Notes under the pieces: model-generated | Database searches by the model: none | What the model was told of the DNA's origin: nothing | Seen by the model: only the letters and a program-made list of their open reading frames with translations | Part shown: one piece after another, positions 38,216-48,912 of the stretch | How positions within the stretch are numbered: the stretch's first letter is position 1 | Layout: each line of letters opens with the position of its first letter | Assembly (NCBI GenBank): GCA_023426545.1 | Contig: JAFAAN010000095.1 | Location: 77,574-141,573, forward strand | Reading direction: 5' to 3' | DNA: 64,000 nt | From: Pseudomonadota bacterium | GTDB lineage: Bacteria > Myxococcota > Myxococcia > Myxococcales > Myxococcaceae | Program-made: the position numbers and the translations under genes

Positions 38216-38566
38216 TCAGGCGACGGTGCCGCTGAACATCACCCGCGCCACGCCGAGCAGGCGGTCCACGTCCCGGGCGGTGAGGCCACGGGCGCGCGCG
38301 AAGTCAGACAGAGGCCGCAGGAGGTCCTCCGTCTGAGCGAGGGTCTGCTCCGTTCCCGTGAAGAGCTCGCCCAGGCTCACGCCCAGGGCATTGGCCAGCG
38401 CCGCCAGCGTCTCCACGTGGGGAACACGCTCACCCCGCTCGATCATCGAGAGGAACGACACGCTGATCTGCGCCCGCTCAGCGAGCTCTTCCTGCGTCCA
38501 GCGCTCCGGCCGCTGTGTCCGAAGCTCGCGGATGCGCTGTCCAATTCGTTTTCCGAGGTCCGACAC
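38216..38566 (-). CDS. XRE-family transcriptional regulator
   Basis: A 116-residue protein with a Cro/CI-type helix-turn-helix over residues 5-62 (RIRELRTQRPERWTQEELAERAQISVSFLSMIERGERVPHVETLAALANALGVSLGELF) and a short C-terminal segment. The GTG start at 38566 has AGGAG nine bases ahead. It lies 59 bp downstream of lptD on the same strand; its target is unknown. Confidence 0.88.
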   Translation of the reverse strand: MSDLGKRIGQRIRELRTQRPERWTQEELAERAQISVSFLSMIERGERVPHVETLAALANALGVSLGELFTGTEQTLAQTEDLLRPLSDFARARGLTARDVDRLLGVARVMFSGTVA

Positions 38567-38625
38567 GAAGTACTTCTCCTGGCTGTTTCGGGGTTGGAGG
38601 AACCACCATCTACCGCTGGTGATTC

Positions 38626-41286
38626 CTAGCCTCCGGAACCAAAGGATCCGAAATTCGCCACGATGAGGTTGACGCCGGAGAATTCCAGCCCCAGCTCCCG
38701 CCGCAGCGTCATCACCCCCTCGACACGCCAGCAGTCGCATGCAGGCCCATACGAGAGGCCGAAGGTCTGCTGAGCGAGAGGGTTACCTTTTTCCTGAGTT
38801 CTCGGATCCCGGTAAAGCGGTTGCACAATTGCTTCGTACCGCACTCCCAGCCCAAATCCGAGCTTCAAACGCGTACCCGCGATGAGGGCTTGAACCCGTT
38901 CGGCAGGAGGGAGACCGGGCTCTACCCGGGATAGCCCGCCTACCAGGGTATCCAACGAGCGGCGGACGACATCAGGACCCACGGAGCGCGGATCCACGCC
39001 GAGCAGTCGCGCGTCGTTGCTGATGGACAGCAGGTCATCGAAGCGCGCGTAGGCGGCGTGCCCCTTGCCGTCATCGACGTTGACCTCCGCGGCCAGGCCG
39101 GAGATGCGGCCGGCGTTCGGGTCGTATCGCAGCGTTCCGGCCGCGGTGAGGATGCCCGCGGTGGCGCTGAGCCGAGCGAAGGTGTCGCGCAGGATGGGGC
39201 CCGGGTCGTCCACCTTGCCCGCCGCGGGCACGTGCCGGGTGAGGTCGAAGCCCTGCCCGATGCGCAGGCGCAGCGGCTCGCGGATGACGTTCCCGCGCTT
39301 GAAGCGCAGCGTCTGGTCCACGGCGAGCACCGCCTGCAGGAAGCCGCGCGTGCGCCCGTCGAACTGATACGGAACAGCCGCGTCCACCTCGTCATATGGG
39401 CGCGCCGAGCCATCCTCGGAGGCTCCCGCCGAGGGGACGCGGCCCCACCCTCCCGGCACGTAGCGCAGCTCCAGCGACGGGGTGATGGCATGGCGGAAGC
39501 TGCGCTCGCGCCCCTGGAAGGTGCGCGCGAACTGGCTCTCCAGCAACAGCCCCGCGATGGGGTACCCCCGCTGCCAGGTCCGGCCCGAGACCTCGCCCAG
39601 CCACACGTCCTGGCGAATGCCCAGCGACGGTGACACGCGCATCACGTCGCCCAGCGCGAACGAGGTGGACAGGCGCGGGAAGAAGTCCACGCGGTCGCGG
39701 GCCTCGCGGTCGTTCGCGTTGAAGACGCCGTCGGACTGGGTGGTGTCGGGGAGCCGCACCCGCGCGCCCGTGACGGGGTCGAACGTGGCGTACTGGACGC
39801 TGGGAAGGAAGATGCCGTCGAAGCCCTCGTCACCGAAGCCTCCGCGCAGCGGCGCCAGGCGGGAGTACTGCACGGACAGCCCCGCCATGAGCCCGCCGAG
39901 CACGGGGCGCTCCGGCAACGACAGCGTGAGGGCCGGCAGCCGTTGGAACGTGGTGGGGCCCTTCAGGTCCGGGCGCGCCGGGTCCGTGGCCGCCGGCACG
40001 CGGTTGTCCTGGAAGAAGCGGTACCCCCAGCGGATGTCCTGGCGCAGCGACACGTCCAGACCCGCGTAGAGGTCATCCTGGCGCTGGAACAGCGTGGCCG
40101 TGCTGCGGAGGTAGACGAACTCGCGGGTGACGATGTCCGCGGTGAGGTCGCGCGTGTAGTTCCCATCCGAGACGAACGCCGCGTCCACGCGGTCATGCCA
40201 CCCGTTCCCCAGGTCCTGGGTGTGCTGCCAGGACGCTTCGCCTCGCAGCCCGCGCCGCTCATCGACCAACGCGGTGGTCGACACGCCGTCGACCGTCCGC
40301 CGGAAGAAGGTGCTGTCGCGAGGGTCCCGGATGGGCCGGAAGTCGTAGAGGAACCCCAGCGTGGCCCGCCCGCGAGTCCGCTCGCTCGGTGCGTAGCGGA
40401 ACTCGGTGAGCAGCCGTGGCCCCTTCACGCCCAGGTAGCGCGTCTCGCGGACGTCCTCGTAGGCGCCGGTCGCGCCGTTCCGCACGAGGTGCTGCTCATC
40501 GCCGCCGCCGCTGAAGTACCCGGGCGTGAGCGTCACGTCATAGCTCTGCCCCAGCGTGATGAAGAGGGGCTGCTCCACCGCGAAGCCGTTGAGCGAGGAG
40601 ACCGTGGGCTTGGTGAGCAGCAGCCCCGTGCGCCGCTGGGACAGCGGCATGTAGAGCCACGGCAGCGCGAACACCGGCACGGACTTCACGTACACGACGG
40701 GCAACGTCATGGTGGCGCGCTCGCCCAGGACGATGGTGGCGGAGGAGGCCTCCATGCGCCACCCCGGCTCGTCCGGGCTGCAGTTGCACGGCGTGAAGGC
40801 CAGGTTCTCCACCGCGAAGGTGTTCTCGCCCGTGCGCCGGATGCGCGAGCCGCTCATCAGGACGGGCGTGTCGCCCATGGCCCGCAGTTCCTGGGGTGTC
40901 TTCGCGGAGAACAGGGCCTCCTGCGTGACGCCCTGCTTCTGCATGAAGAGCCCGCCCTCGAGGTTCGCCTCGTAGGTGCGCACGTCCATCGTCGCGGCGT
41001 CGGCGACGGCGGCCATGCCCCCGGGCCCCACGAACAGGACGTTGCCGGTGGCGGTGACGAACGGATTCTCCGCGTCGTACGTCACCTGGTCGGCGCGCAG
41101 CTGCAGGGTGTCCGTGCGCAGCACGGCGTTGCCACGCGCGGTGACGACCTTCCGGTCCGCCTCATAGACGACCAGGTCCGCGGTGAGCTGCGCCTTTTCC
41201 CCATTGGGCAGGGCCAACGGGGTGGCGAGCGGCACCTGCGACGTGGTGACCAGCAGCGCGGCAGCGAGCGGAACGAGGAGGCTCAT
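38626..41286 (-). CDS. lptD: LPS-assembly protein LptD-like (OstA/Imp)
   Basis: An 886-residue outer-membrane protein with a signal peptide (LLVPLAAALLVTTSQVPLATPL) and an N-terminal LptA/OstA-like beta-jellyroll (QLTADLVVYEADRKVVTARGNAVLRTDTLQLRADQVTYDA). A large LptD-type barrel region follows, with SLPVVYVKSVPVFALPWLYMPL and many aromatic strands (RGRATLGFLYDFRP). It would insert LPS into the outer leaflet with LptE. No lptE is adjacent. It starts 47 bp after the AMIN gene stop. Confidence 0.85.
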   Translation of the reverse strand: MSLLVPLAAALLVTTSQVPLATPLALPNGEKAQLTADLVVYEADRKVVTARGNAVLRTDTLQLRADQVTYDAENPFVTATGNVLFVGPGGMAAVADAATMDVRTYEANLEGGLFMQKQGVTQEALFSAKTPQELRAMGDTPVLMSGSRIRRTGENTFAVENLAFTPCNCSPDEPGWRMEASSATIVLGERATMTLPVVYVKSVPVFALPWLYMPLSQRRTGLLLTKPTVSSLNGFAVEQPLFITLGQSYDVTLTPGYFSGGGDEQHLVRNGATGAYEDVRETRYLGVKGPRLLTEFRYAPSERTRGRATLGFLYDFRPIRDPRDSTFFRRTVDGVSTTALVDERRGLRGEASWQHTQDLGNGWHDRVDAAFVSDGNYTRDLTADIVTREFVYLRSTATLFQRQDDLYAGLDVSLRQDIRWGYRFFQDNRVPAATDPARPDLKGPTTFQRLPALTLSLPERPVLGGLMAGLSVQYSRLAPLRGGFGDEGFDGIFLPSVQYATFDPVTGARVRLPDTTQSDGVFNANDREARDRVDFFPRLSTSFALGDVMRVSPSLGIRQDVWLGEVSGRTWQRGYPIAGLLLESQFARTFQGRERSFRHAITPSLELRYVPGGWGRVPSAGASEDGSARPYDEVDAAVPYQFDGRTRGFLQAVLAVDQTLRFKRGNVIREPLRLRIGQGFDLTRHVPAAGKVDDPGPILRDTFARLSATAGILTAAGTLRYDPNAGRISGLAAEVNVDDGKGHAAYARFDDLLSISNDARLLGVDPRSVGPDVVRRSLDTLVGGLSRVEPGLPPAERVQALIAGTRLKLGFGLGVRYEAIVQPLYRDPRTQEKGNPLAQQTFGLSYGPACDCWRVEGVMTLRRELGLEFSGVNLIVANFGSFGSGG

Positions 41287-41333
41287 TCAGGGGCGAAGGG
41301 TATGCCGCACCCGGGCCAGGCGGCCCGCCCTTT

Positions 41334-42764
41334 TCACCGCCCCGCGCGCTGGAAGTCCAATGAAATGACGTTGCCGTCCTGGCGGGTCTGGAAGGCCGTG
41401 GCCTGCCGCAGCTGGATGGTGATGCGCACATCCCGGCCCGACGCGCTGGGGTCCACCCGGAGGACGGGGGACGCGAAGTAGGACGTATCCAGGGGCAGCG
41501 TGTTGTTGCTGGTGTCCACGCGGGTGTTCTCGAGCTCCAGCACCACGGTGCGGCCCTGGTCGCCCACGGAGTAGCTGACGGGCTCGTTGGTCCGCACGAA
41601 GACGCGCGAGGCGCCCGCCTGCTGCTGGAACCCCACCAGGGTCAGCGTCTTGCGGCGAGACGACACCTCGGCACCGCCGGCGCGCGGCGACGCGGGGGCC
41701 GGCTTCTGACGGTTCTCGTGGGCCGCGCGGGTCTCGGCCTGACGCTGGCGGCGCTCCTCGGCGGCGGCCTGCGCGGCGGCACGGCGCTCCTCCGCGGCGG
41801 CCTGGGCACGGGCACGGCGCTCGTCCGCCGCGGACTGGGCTGCCTCCCGCTTCTGCTGCTGCTCCTCGGCGGCGGCCTGGGCCCGGGCGCGGCGCTCCTC
41901 CTCCGCGGCCTGCTTCGAGGCGCGGGCGGCCTCCTCCTGGCTCCGCTTCTCCTCGGCCGCCCGTTCGGACGCGCGGGCCTGCTCCTCCTGCTGGCGCTTG
42001 CGCTCGGCCTCGGCCCGGGCCTGCGCTTCCTGCTGATGCTGGGCAGCGGCCCTCGCCTCTTCCTGGCGCTTCGCCTCGGCCTCCGCATCCCGCTTCGCGG
42101 CGGCCTCGGCAGCGGCCTTCTCCTGGGCCTCGCGCTCCGCCCGAGACGTGGCCTCGGCAGCGGCCTTCTCCTGCGCCTCACGCTCCGCACGAGCCGCGGC
42201 GGCGGCGTCCGCGGCGGCCTTCTCCTGGGCCTCACGCTCCGCCCTGGCCGCGGCGGCGGCGTCCGCGGCGGCCTTCTCCTGGGCCTCGCGCTCCGCCCTG
42301 GCTGCTGCGGCGGCGTCCGCGGCGGAGTTCCCCGCGGGGGCCTGCTCCGCGGCGGGAGCCTGGGCCACGGCCTGTCCCCCGCCGCCCGCGACGCGGACGA
42401 CGAGCTGGTTGCCCTGGGCCTGGATCTCCGTCTCGACCTCGCGCTCGTAGCCGATGAGCACGCGGGCAATGGAGGACGCGTCGGAGCCGTAGCTGGCGGT
42501 GCGGATGCCCGTCACCGTGCCGTTCCCCACCTGGAGCTCCTCGGGCACCTCCGAGAGGACGGCCTCGGAGATGTCGATGACGAGCCGCGGCGGGTCCGTC
42601 ATCGTGAACGTGGTGAAGTTGGGCTTCTGCGTGCCGGTGATGGTCACTGTGCCACCATTCACCTGCACCCCGGTGATGGTGTTCAGGTTCGCCGCCGGCG
42701 CCTGCGCGAGCGCCACGAAGGGCACGAGCACCACACCAAGCAGCCACACGGCAAACGCCTTCAT
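41334..42764 (-). CDS. AMIN-domain protein with a long Ala/Glu/Arg helix
   Basis: A 476-residue exported protein: signal peptide (residues 1-20), AMIN domain about 28-125 (TGVQVNGGTVTITGTQKP, then PRLVIDISEAVL), a low-complexity charged helix about 145-390 made of RAEREAQEKAAADAA-type repeats, and a second AMIN-like domain about 395-474. AMIN domains target proteins to peptidoglycan or pili (family knowledge). The long helix resembles TolA's periplasmic helix and could span from membrane to cell wall. Neighbours are lptD and a hydrolase, so an envelope role is likely. Confidence 0.82.
   Translation of the reverse strand: MKAFAVWLLGVVLVPFVALAQAPAANLNTITGVQVNGGTVTITGTQKPNFTTFTMTDPPRLVIDISEAVLSEVPEELQVGNGTVTGIRTASYGSDASSIARVLIGYEREVETEIQAQGNQLVVRVAGGGGQAVAQAPAAEQAPAGNSAADAAAAARAEREAQEKAAADAAAAARAEREAQEKAAADAAAAARAEREAQEKAAAEATSRAEREAQEKAAAEAAAKRDAEAEAKRQEEARAAAQHQQEAQARAEAERKRQQEEQARASERAAEEKRSQEEAARASKQAAEEERRARAQAAAEEQQQKREAAQSAADERRARAQAAAEERRAAAQAAAEERRQRQAETRAAHENRQKPAPASPRAGGAEVSSRRKTLTLVGFQQQAGASRVFVRTNEPVSYSVGDQGRTVVLELENTRVDTSNNTLPLDTSYFASPVLRVDPSASGRDVRITIQLRQATAFQTRQDGNVISLDFQRAGR
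42117..42326 (-). repeat. 54-bp tandem repeats encoding the charged helix
   Basis: Residues 147-216 of the AMIN protein are about four copies of an 18-residue unit (AADAAAAARAEREAQEKA), giving tandem repeats of roughly 54 bp in the DNA. They are nearly identical in protein, and such repeats tend to change copy number. Confidence 0.75.
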
Positions 42765-42845
42765 CGACCACTCCCCTTCACGTTGACAGAAGAGTGTGGA
42801 GGCTACCACGTGCCAACCTGCCTCCAACTTTCCGTCCGGACGCTC

Positions 42846-44120
42846 CTAGCGGAGCCGCGGCAGGCTCGGAGAACGATAGCGGTGGGTCCGCGCGTACTCG
42901 ATGAGGTTCTTGATGTCGTAGCAGATCTGCCGGATGTCGTGCCCCATCGTCAGCTCGATGTGGCTGTTGCCCTTCACCGGCCGCCAGAGCAGGTACTCAC
43001 TCTTCGCGGCGCGGTACACGCTGCGCGTGGACTCCAGCGAGGCCAGGGGGTCCAGGTCCCCGAAGATGATGGCCATGGGAATCTCGATGCGCCCGAAGCC
43101 CCGCTTGAAGTCGAAGCCGGTGCGGTAGCAGACCATCTCCCCCCGGCGGATCCACCGCGCGAACTGCTCCAGCACGCGGCGCGGCTCACGCTCGCCGCCT
43201 TCGCGCAATAACCAGCGGATGTCATCCGCGCTCACGCGCTCCGGGTTGATGAGCCGGTTCAGCCGCGTGGTGAGCTGTTGATACAGCCGCGAGTCCTCCG
43301 CCTTCGCGAGCTGCCGCTCCAGCGACTTGAGGATGATGTCCACCGGCACGGCGTCGAAGCGCAGCGGCCGCCGCTCCCGCGGCGCGAGCTTGCGGCCCAT
43401 GCCCTTGTTCAACAGCCCCACGCCCTGCGCGAGCAGCTTGCGCCCCGCCCCCTCCACCTTCCCACCCACGTTGAGGCTGGCGAGCGTCAGGTCGATCATC
43501 CCGGCCAGCATGGGCGCGCCATGCGCCAGCATGCGCAGCAGCATGAAGCCACGGCCCAGGTCCGCCGGGGAGCCGATGGTGATGAGCCCCTCGAAGTCGT
43601 TGTGGATGCCGGCGTAGCCGTAGCCGAGCATCCCGCCCATCGAGTGGCCACAGTAGAAGATGCGCTCGCGCCGGGTGATGCGCTTCACGCCAGAGACCGC
43701 GGCCGGCAGGTCGTAGAGGAAGTAGCTGTCGATGTCCCAGCCGTAGTCGAGGTCGGGCGGCAGGGGGCGCTTGAAGCGCTCGGCCCGCTCCCGCTGGAAG
43801 GCGATGGAGCTCTTGCCGTGCCCGCGCAGCTCCAGGATGTGGATGTCCACCCCGAAGAAGAGCAGGTTCTTGACGAACTGCCCGCTCGTCCAGGTGTGCC
43901 GGTTCTGTGAGAAACCGTGCACCAGCAGCAGGGGCTCGCCGAATAAGGGTTGCGGAAAAGGCTGCTTCACCGGACGGTAGCGGGTGATGACCAGCGACCA
44001 GCCGTCCGCCGTCTCCACGACGTACTTCGTCTTCGAGTAAAGCGCCCGGAAATCGACTTCGTCGATGGAGGGGATGGGTGGCCCCGGTATCGCGGCGGCT
44101 CTCCAGTCCGGCAGGCGCAT
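42846..44120 (-). CDS. Alpha/beta-fold hydrolase
   Basis: A 424-residue hydrolase. The nucleophile elbow is GHSMGG, preceded by LLLVHGFSQNRHTW, and the His near the C-terminus is in NSHIELTMGHDI. There is no obvious signal peptide. The length, with a long insert around residues 190-300, resembles the lipase/esterase group linked to polyhydroxyalkanoate or cofactor metabolism, but no substrate can be named. It lies 39 bp downstream of folC. Confidence 0.87.
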   Translation of the reverse strand: MRLPDWRAAAIPGPPIPSIDEVDFRALYSKTKYVVETADGWSLVITRYRPVKQPFPQPLFGEPLLLVHGFSQNRHTWTSGQFVKNLLFFGVDIHILELRGHGKSSIAFQRERAERFKRPLPPDLDYGWDIDSYFLYDLPAAVSGVKRITRRERIFYCGHSMGGMLGYGYAGIHNDFEGLITIGSPADLGRGFMLLRMLAHGAPMLAGMIDLTLASLNVGGKVEGAGRKLLAQGVGLLNKGMGRKLAPRERRPLRFDAVPVDIILKSLERQLAKAEDSRLYQQLTTRLNRLINPERVSADDIRWLLREGGEREPRRVLEQFARWIRRGEMVCYRTGFDFKRGFGRIEIPMAIIFGDLDPLASLESTRSVYRAAKSEYLLWRPVKGNSHIELTMGHDIRQICYDIKNLIEYARTHRYRSPSLPRLR

Positions 44121-44159
44121 GTCTTGAATCTACGGCGGCTGATGCATCGCGCCAAGGTT

Positions 44160-45433
44160 TCAATACAAGCGAGCCTTCAACATCCCGACAAGGAACAGTG
44201 AGCCTGTACAAAGGACGAGGTCGTCCGAGGCTGCTCGCTCGCGGGCGGCGGCCAGCGCGGCGTCCACGTCGGGCCACGGTGTCACGTCCTGACAGAGCGC
44301 GCGAGCCTCGGCGAGGTAGGCCTCGGGCGCCAGCGAGCGCGGCGTCTCCAGCGGCGTGAGTTGCACCGAGGCGCACTCGGGAAAGAGCGCTCGCATCATC
44401 GGTCCCCGGGCCTTGTCACCCACCACGCCAAAGACAAGGTGGATGCGACGCCCTGGATACAAGTCTCTCAGCGACGCGAGCAGCACCTCCACGCCCGCCG
44501 GGTTGTGTGCGCCGTCCAGCAGGATGGCGGGCTGCTGCCCCACCTCTTCCAGGCGCCCCGGCCAGCACGCCGACGCCAGCCCCGCACGCGCGGCCTCGGG
44601 CGACACCGCGACCCGGTGCTCCTGCAAGGCCTCCAGGCAGGCGAGCGCCACCGCCGCGTTCTGCCGTTGGTGCGGACCCCGCAGGCCCAGGGACAGCCCA
44701 TCCAGGCGCCACGCGGTCCCCTGGTATGACAGGTGTCCATCCGGCTGATGCCCGGTGGAGAAGTCGCGTCCTTCCAGCTTCAGCGGGGCGCCCACCTCCC
44801 TGGCCTTGCGAGCGATGGCTTCCAGGGCCTCCGGTGCCTGATGCGCCACGACGCAGGGCACGCCGGGCTTGAGGATGCCCGCCTTCTCTCCGGCGATGGC
44901 CGACAGCGTGCCGCCCAGGTACTCCACGTGGTCGAAGGACACGGGCGTAATCGCCGTCACCACCGGGCTCGCGGCGGTGGTGGCGTCCAGCCGGCCGCCC
45001 AGGCCCGTCTCCAGCACGGCCACGTCCACGCGCACCTGGGCGAAGTGCCACAGGGCCACCACGGTGCCGAACTCGAAGTACGTCATGGGCGAGGACGCCG
45101 CGCTGGGATAGCGCTCCAGCACCTCCAGGATGCGCTGGCCGAAGGCCGCGTCGGAGATGTCCTCGCCGCCCACGCGGATGCGCTCGTTGACGCGCACCAG
45201 GTGCGGCGACGTGTAGAGGCCCACGCGGTGCCCGGCGGCGTGGAGCGCGGCCGCCACCATGGCGCAGGTGCTGCCCTTCCCGTTCGTCCCCGCGACGTGG
45301 AGCGCCGGGTACTGGCGCTCCGGGTGGCCCAGCGCCGCCAATGCGTCCTGAACGCGCTCCAACCCCAGCTTGATGCCCGAGGGGTTGAGCTTCGAGAAGA
45401 AGGCGAGCGCCTCCTCCGGTGTCCGCGGCGCGC

Positions 45434-45437
<4 letters not shown>
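44160..45437 (-). CDS. folC: Folylpolyglutamate/dihydrofolate synthase, apparent CTG start
   Basis: A 425-residue FolC, which adds glutamates to folate and may also make dihydrofolate. Motifs: AGTNGKGSTCAMVA (P-loop), TSPHLVRVNERIRV, FEFGTVVALWHF, LETGLGGRLDATTA and GAHNPAGVEVLLASL. The usual N-terminus EEALAFFSKLNPSGIKLGLERVQ is present but has no ATG, GTG or TTG before it: translation must begin at a CTG overlapping the accD stop as CTGA, giving MSAPRTPEEALAFF. A TTG at 45362 would cut into this conserved part. Translation is likely coupled to accD. Confidence 0.9.
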
Positions 45438-46285
<848 letters not shown>

Positions 46286-46347
46286 GGGGTGCGCGGGGTT
46301 AATCCGGAGGCTGACGGTCGTCAACCCCTCCGTGTGGCGCGACGCGT

Positions 46348-47103
46348 CTAGAACTCGAAGGTATCGCCCAGCTCCAGGACTTCCACGGGCAGCTCGGCCA
46401 GCTCCTTCTTGAGCTGCGACACGAAGGCGGGCTTGAGGTGATACAGCAGCACCGAGGCGCCGTTACGCTCGAACTTCTGGAGTTCCAGGCCCAGGGTGTG
46501 AGGCGTGAGGTGGCCGGAGATGTCGGCCAGGGATTGGAGCTTGTTCGGGAAGGACGTCTCGAGCAGCAGCGCCTTGAGGTTCTTCGTCTCGTTGAGGGCC
46601 TTCCACAGTTTGTCGGTGGGCCCGGTGTCGCCGCTCATCGCCAGGGCGCTCTTGCCGTTGGAGACGATGAAGCCACACGACTCCACGGGGTGGCTCACCG
46701 GCACGCTGCGCACGGTGTAGGGCCCCACCTGGAAGGTGCCGCCGGCCCGGAACGTCTTGATTCGCAGCACGGGCTGGCGCTTCGTCGGGATGCGGGTGAA
46801 GTCCGGCCACAGCGCGTTGTTGAACATGTTCTCGCGCAGGGCCCGGGCGCACTCGCGCGAGGCGTGGATGGTGACCGGGGTGTCCCGCCGGCCGATGACC
46901 AGGTCCGCCATCAGCGGCAGGTCCTTCACGTGGTCGAAGTGGCTGTGCCCCACCAGGACGTGGTCCACGCGGCACAGCTCCTCCAGCGACAACGTCCCCG
47001 TGAGCGCCCCCGCATCGAGCGCCAGCACGTCATCGACGAGAAAGCAGGTGCTCTTGCAGTTGGGCAGCTCGCCGCCGTGGCAGCCGAGGACTCGCAGCTT
47101 CAC
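46348..47103 (-). CDS. MBL-fold cyclic-nucleotide phosphodiesterase-like hydrolase
   Basis: A 251-residue metallo-beta-lactamase-fold protein of the class II (yeast PDE1-like) phosphodiesterase type. The metal motif HSHFDHVKD has His53, His55, Asp57 and His58, and SHPVESCGF and SGDTGPTDKLW follow as family blocks. Its gene begins 1 bp past the stop of a Crp-type regulator, so the pair is co-transcribed: a binder of cyclic nucleotide and an enzyme that would remove it (inference). The alternative is another MBL esterase. Confidence 0.85.
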   Translation of the reverse strand: MKLRVLGCHGGELPNCKSTCFLVDDVLALDAGALTGTLSLEELCRVDHVLVGHSHFDHVKDLPLMADLVIGRRDTPVTIHASRECARALRENMFNNALWPDFTRIPTKRQPVLRIKTFRAGGTFQVGPYTVRSVPVSHPVESCGFIVSNGKSALAMSGDTGPTDKLWKALNETKNLKALLLETSFPNKLQSLADISGHLTPHTLGLELQKFERNGASVLLYHLKPAFVSQLKKELAELPVEVLELGDTFEF

Positions 47104-47104
47104 G

Positions 47105-47755
47105 CTAGAGGTCTCCGAACTTCCACTTCATCTCCAGGTATTGGAGGAAGTCGTGCAGCCTGGCCGTGTCCGGCACCCACAGCCGGTCTCCATTGCGCTC
47201 CACGAGGCCCGAGCGCTCCATCCGGTTCACCACGCTGCGCACCGCGGGCTCGCCCACGCCAATCACGCGCGGCAGCTCCCTCACCGAGAAGTCGATCTCC
47301 ACGCCCTCCTCCACCGGGCGCCCCCGCGTCTGGCAGGTCTGGAGGATCTGGTGCACCACCCGGCTGGCCGGGTCGTTGTGCAGCAGGTTCTCGATCTGGG
47401 CGTCCGCCTCGGAGAGCCGCTCCGCCAGCTTCTTGATCATCCGGACGGCGATCTCCGCGTTCCCGCGGATCATCCCCTCGAACGTCTTGGGGTCGATGAC
47501 CAGCAGCCGCGCGTCCTCGTTGACGGTGGCGGTGGCGTTGCGGGGCTTGTTGGAGATGATGGCCATCTCCCCGAAGAACTCCCCGGGGCCCAGCACGGCG
47601 AGGACCTTCTCCACGTCTCGGACCCGCTTGGAGATGGCCACCCGTCCTGCCTGGATGACGAACATCTCCTTGCCGACTTCTCCCTCGCGGAAGAGCTCGG
47701 TGCCCTGGGGGAACTCCTTGCCGAAACGTTGAAAGAGGGTTTCCTCGGCGCCCAT
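47105..47755 (-). CDS. Crp/Fnr-family cyclic-nucleotide-binding regulator
   Basis: A 216-residue protein. The N-terminal cyclic-nucleotide-binding domain contains FFGEMAIISNKPRNATATV, the cAMP phosphate-binding cassette with Glu and Arg, so ligand binding is probably real. The C-terminal winged helix includes RELPRVIGVGEPAVRSVVNRMERSGLV. Start is ATG 47755; the frame extends further with a weaker start. It is first in a minus-strand run reaching accD and folC. DNA targets are unknown. Confidence 0.92.
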   Translation of the reverse strand: MGAEETLFQRFGKEFPQGTELFREGEVGKEMFVIQAGRVAISKRVRDVEKVLAVLGPGEFFGEMAIISNKPRNATATVNEDARLLVIDPKTFEGMIRGNAEIAVRMIKKLAERLSEADAQIENLLHNDPASRVVHQILQTCQTRGRPVEEGVEIDFSVRELPRVIGVGEPAVRSVVNRMERSGLVERNGDRLWVPDTARLHDFLQYLEMKWKFGDL

Positions 47756-47874
47756 CCTGCGAGGAGTCAATCAGCCCACACTCGCCCGGTCAAATTCCCT
47801 TTTCTGTGCGCGGCGGTGGGACAGCCTCAACGCCACGCGAGACACCGGCGCGGGGGACGGGTAGAAGGCCGCAC

Positions 47875-48912
47875 GTGGGAACGACCTACAAGCAGTCCGG
47901 AGTGGACATCGAGGCCGGCGACGCGTTCGTCGAGCGCATCAAGCCGCACGCCGCACGCACCCTGCGTCCCGAGGTCATCGGCGGCGTCGGTGGATTCGGC
48001 GGCCTGTTCGCCCTGCCGCCGGGGAAGTACAAGGAGCCGGTGCTGGTGGCCGGCACGGACGGTGTGGGCACCAAGCTGAAGGTGGCCTTCGCCGCTGGAC
48101 GCCACGGCACGGTGGGCATCGACCTGGTGGCCATGTCGGTGAACGACATCCTCACCTGCGGCGCCGAGCCGCTCTTCTTCCTCGACTACTTCGCCACCGG
48201 GCGCCTGGAGGTCGACGCCGCCGCGGAGGTGGTGAAGGGCATCGCGCAGGGCTGCGAACAGGCCGGCTGCGCGCTGCTGGGCGGCGAGACGGCGGAGATG
48301 CCGGGCTTCTATCCGCGAGGCGAGTACGACCTCGCGGGCTTCTGCGTCGGCGTGGTGGAGCGCTCGGCCATCATCGACGGCAAGGGCGTGAAGCCGGGTG
48401 ACGCGCTCATCGGGCTCCCCTCCTCCGGCCTGCACAGCAACGGCTACTCGCTGGCGCGCAAGGTGCTGCTGGATGACGGCAAGCTGGCCCTGGACGCGAC
48501 GCCCGAGGGCCTGGACCGGCCGCTCGCGGACGCGCTGCTGGAGCCCACGCGCATCTATGTGAAGGACGTGCTGGCGCTGCTCCAGGCCGTGAAGGTGAAG
48601 GGTCTGGCGCACATCACCGGCAGCGGCATCCCGGGCAACCTGCCCCGCTGCCTGCCGGAGGGCACGCGCGCGGTGCTGAGCGAGCAGGCGTGGCCGAAGC
48701 CGCCCATCTTCGACCTCATCGCGAAGCTCGGCGGCGTGGAGCGGGATGAGATGTTCAGCACGTTCAACATGGGCCTGGGGCTCGTCCTCGTCGTGGCGAA
48801 GGAAGACGTCGCCCAGGCGCTGGGCGTGCTGAGCGGCCGGGGCGTGCAGGCCTTCGAGGTCGGCCGCGTGGAGGCGAGCCAGGGCGAGGCCACGGCGGTC
48901 ATCGAGCCATGA
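47875..48912 (+). CDS. purM: Phosphoribosylformylglycinamidine cyclo-ligase
   Basis: A 345-residue PurM that forms AIR in purine synthesis, using ATP. Motifs are ATDGVGTKLKVA-type AGTDGVGTKLKVAF (about residues 60-72), GGETAEMPGFY, and GLHSNGYSLARKVLL. The start is GTG 47875 with AAGG ahead. It is coupled to purN by a 4-bp ATGA overlap and so forms the first gene of a purine unit. Confidence 0.95.
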   Translation: MGTTYKQSGVDIEAGDAFVERIKPHAARTLRPEVIGGVGGFGGLFALPPGKYKEPVLVAGTDGVGTKLKVAFAAGRHGTVGIDLVAMSVNDILTCGAEPLFFLDYFATGRLEVDAAAEVVKGIAQGCEQAGCALLGGETAEMPGFYPRGEYDLAGFCVGVVERSAIIDGKGVKPGDALIGLPSSGLHSNGYSLARKVLLDDGKLALDATPEGLDRPLADALLEPTRIYVKDVLALLQAVKVKGLAHITGSGIPGNLPRCLPEGTRAVLSEQAWPKPPIFDLIAKLGGVERDEMFSTFNMGLGLVLVVAKEDVAQALGVLSGRGVQAFEVGRVEASQGEATAVIEP

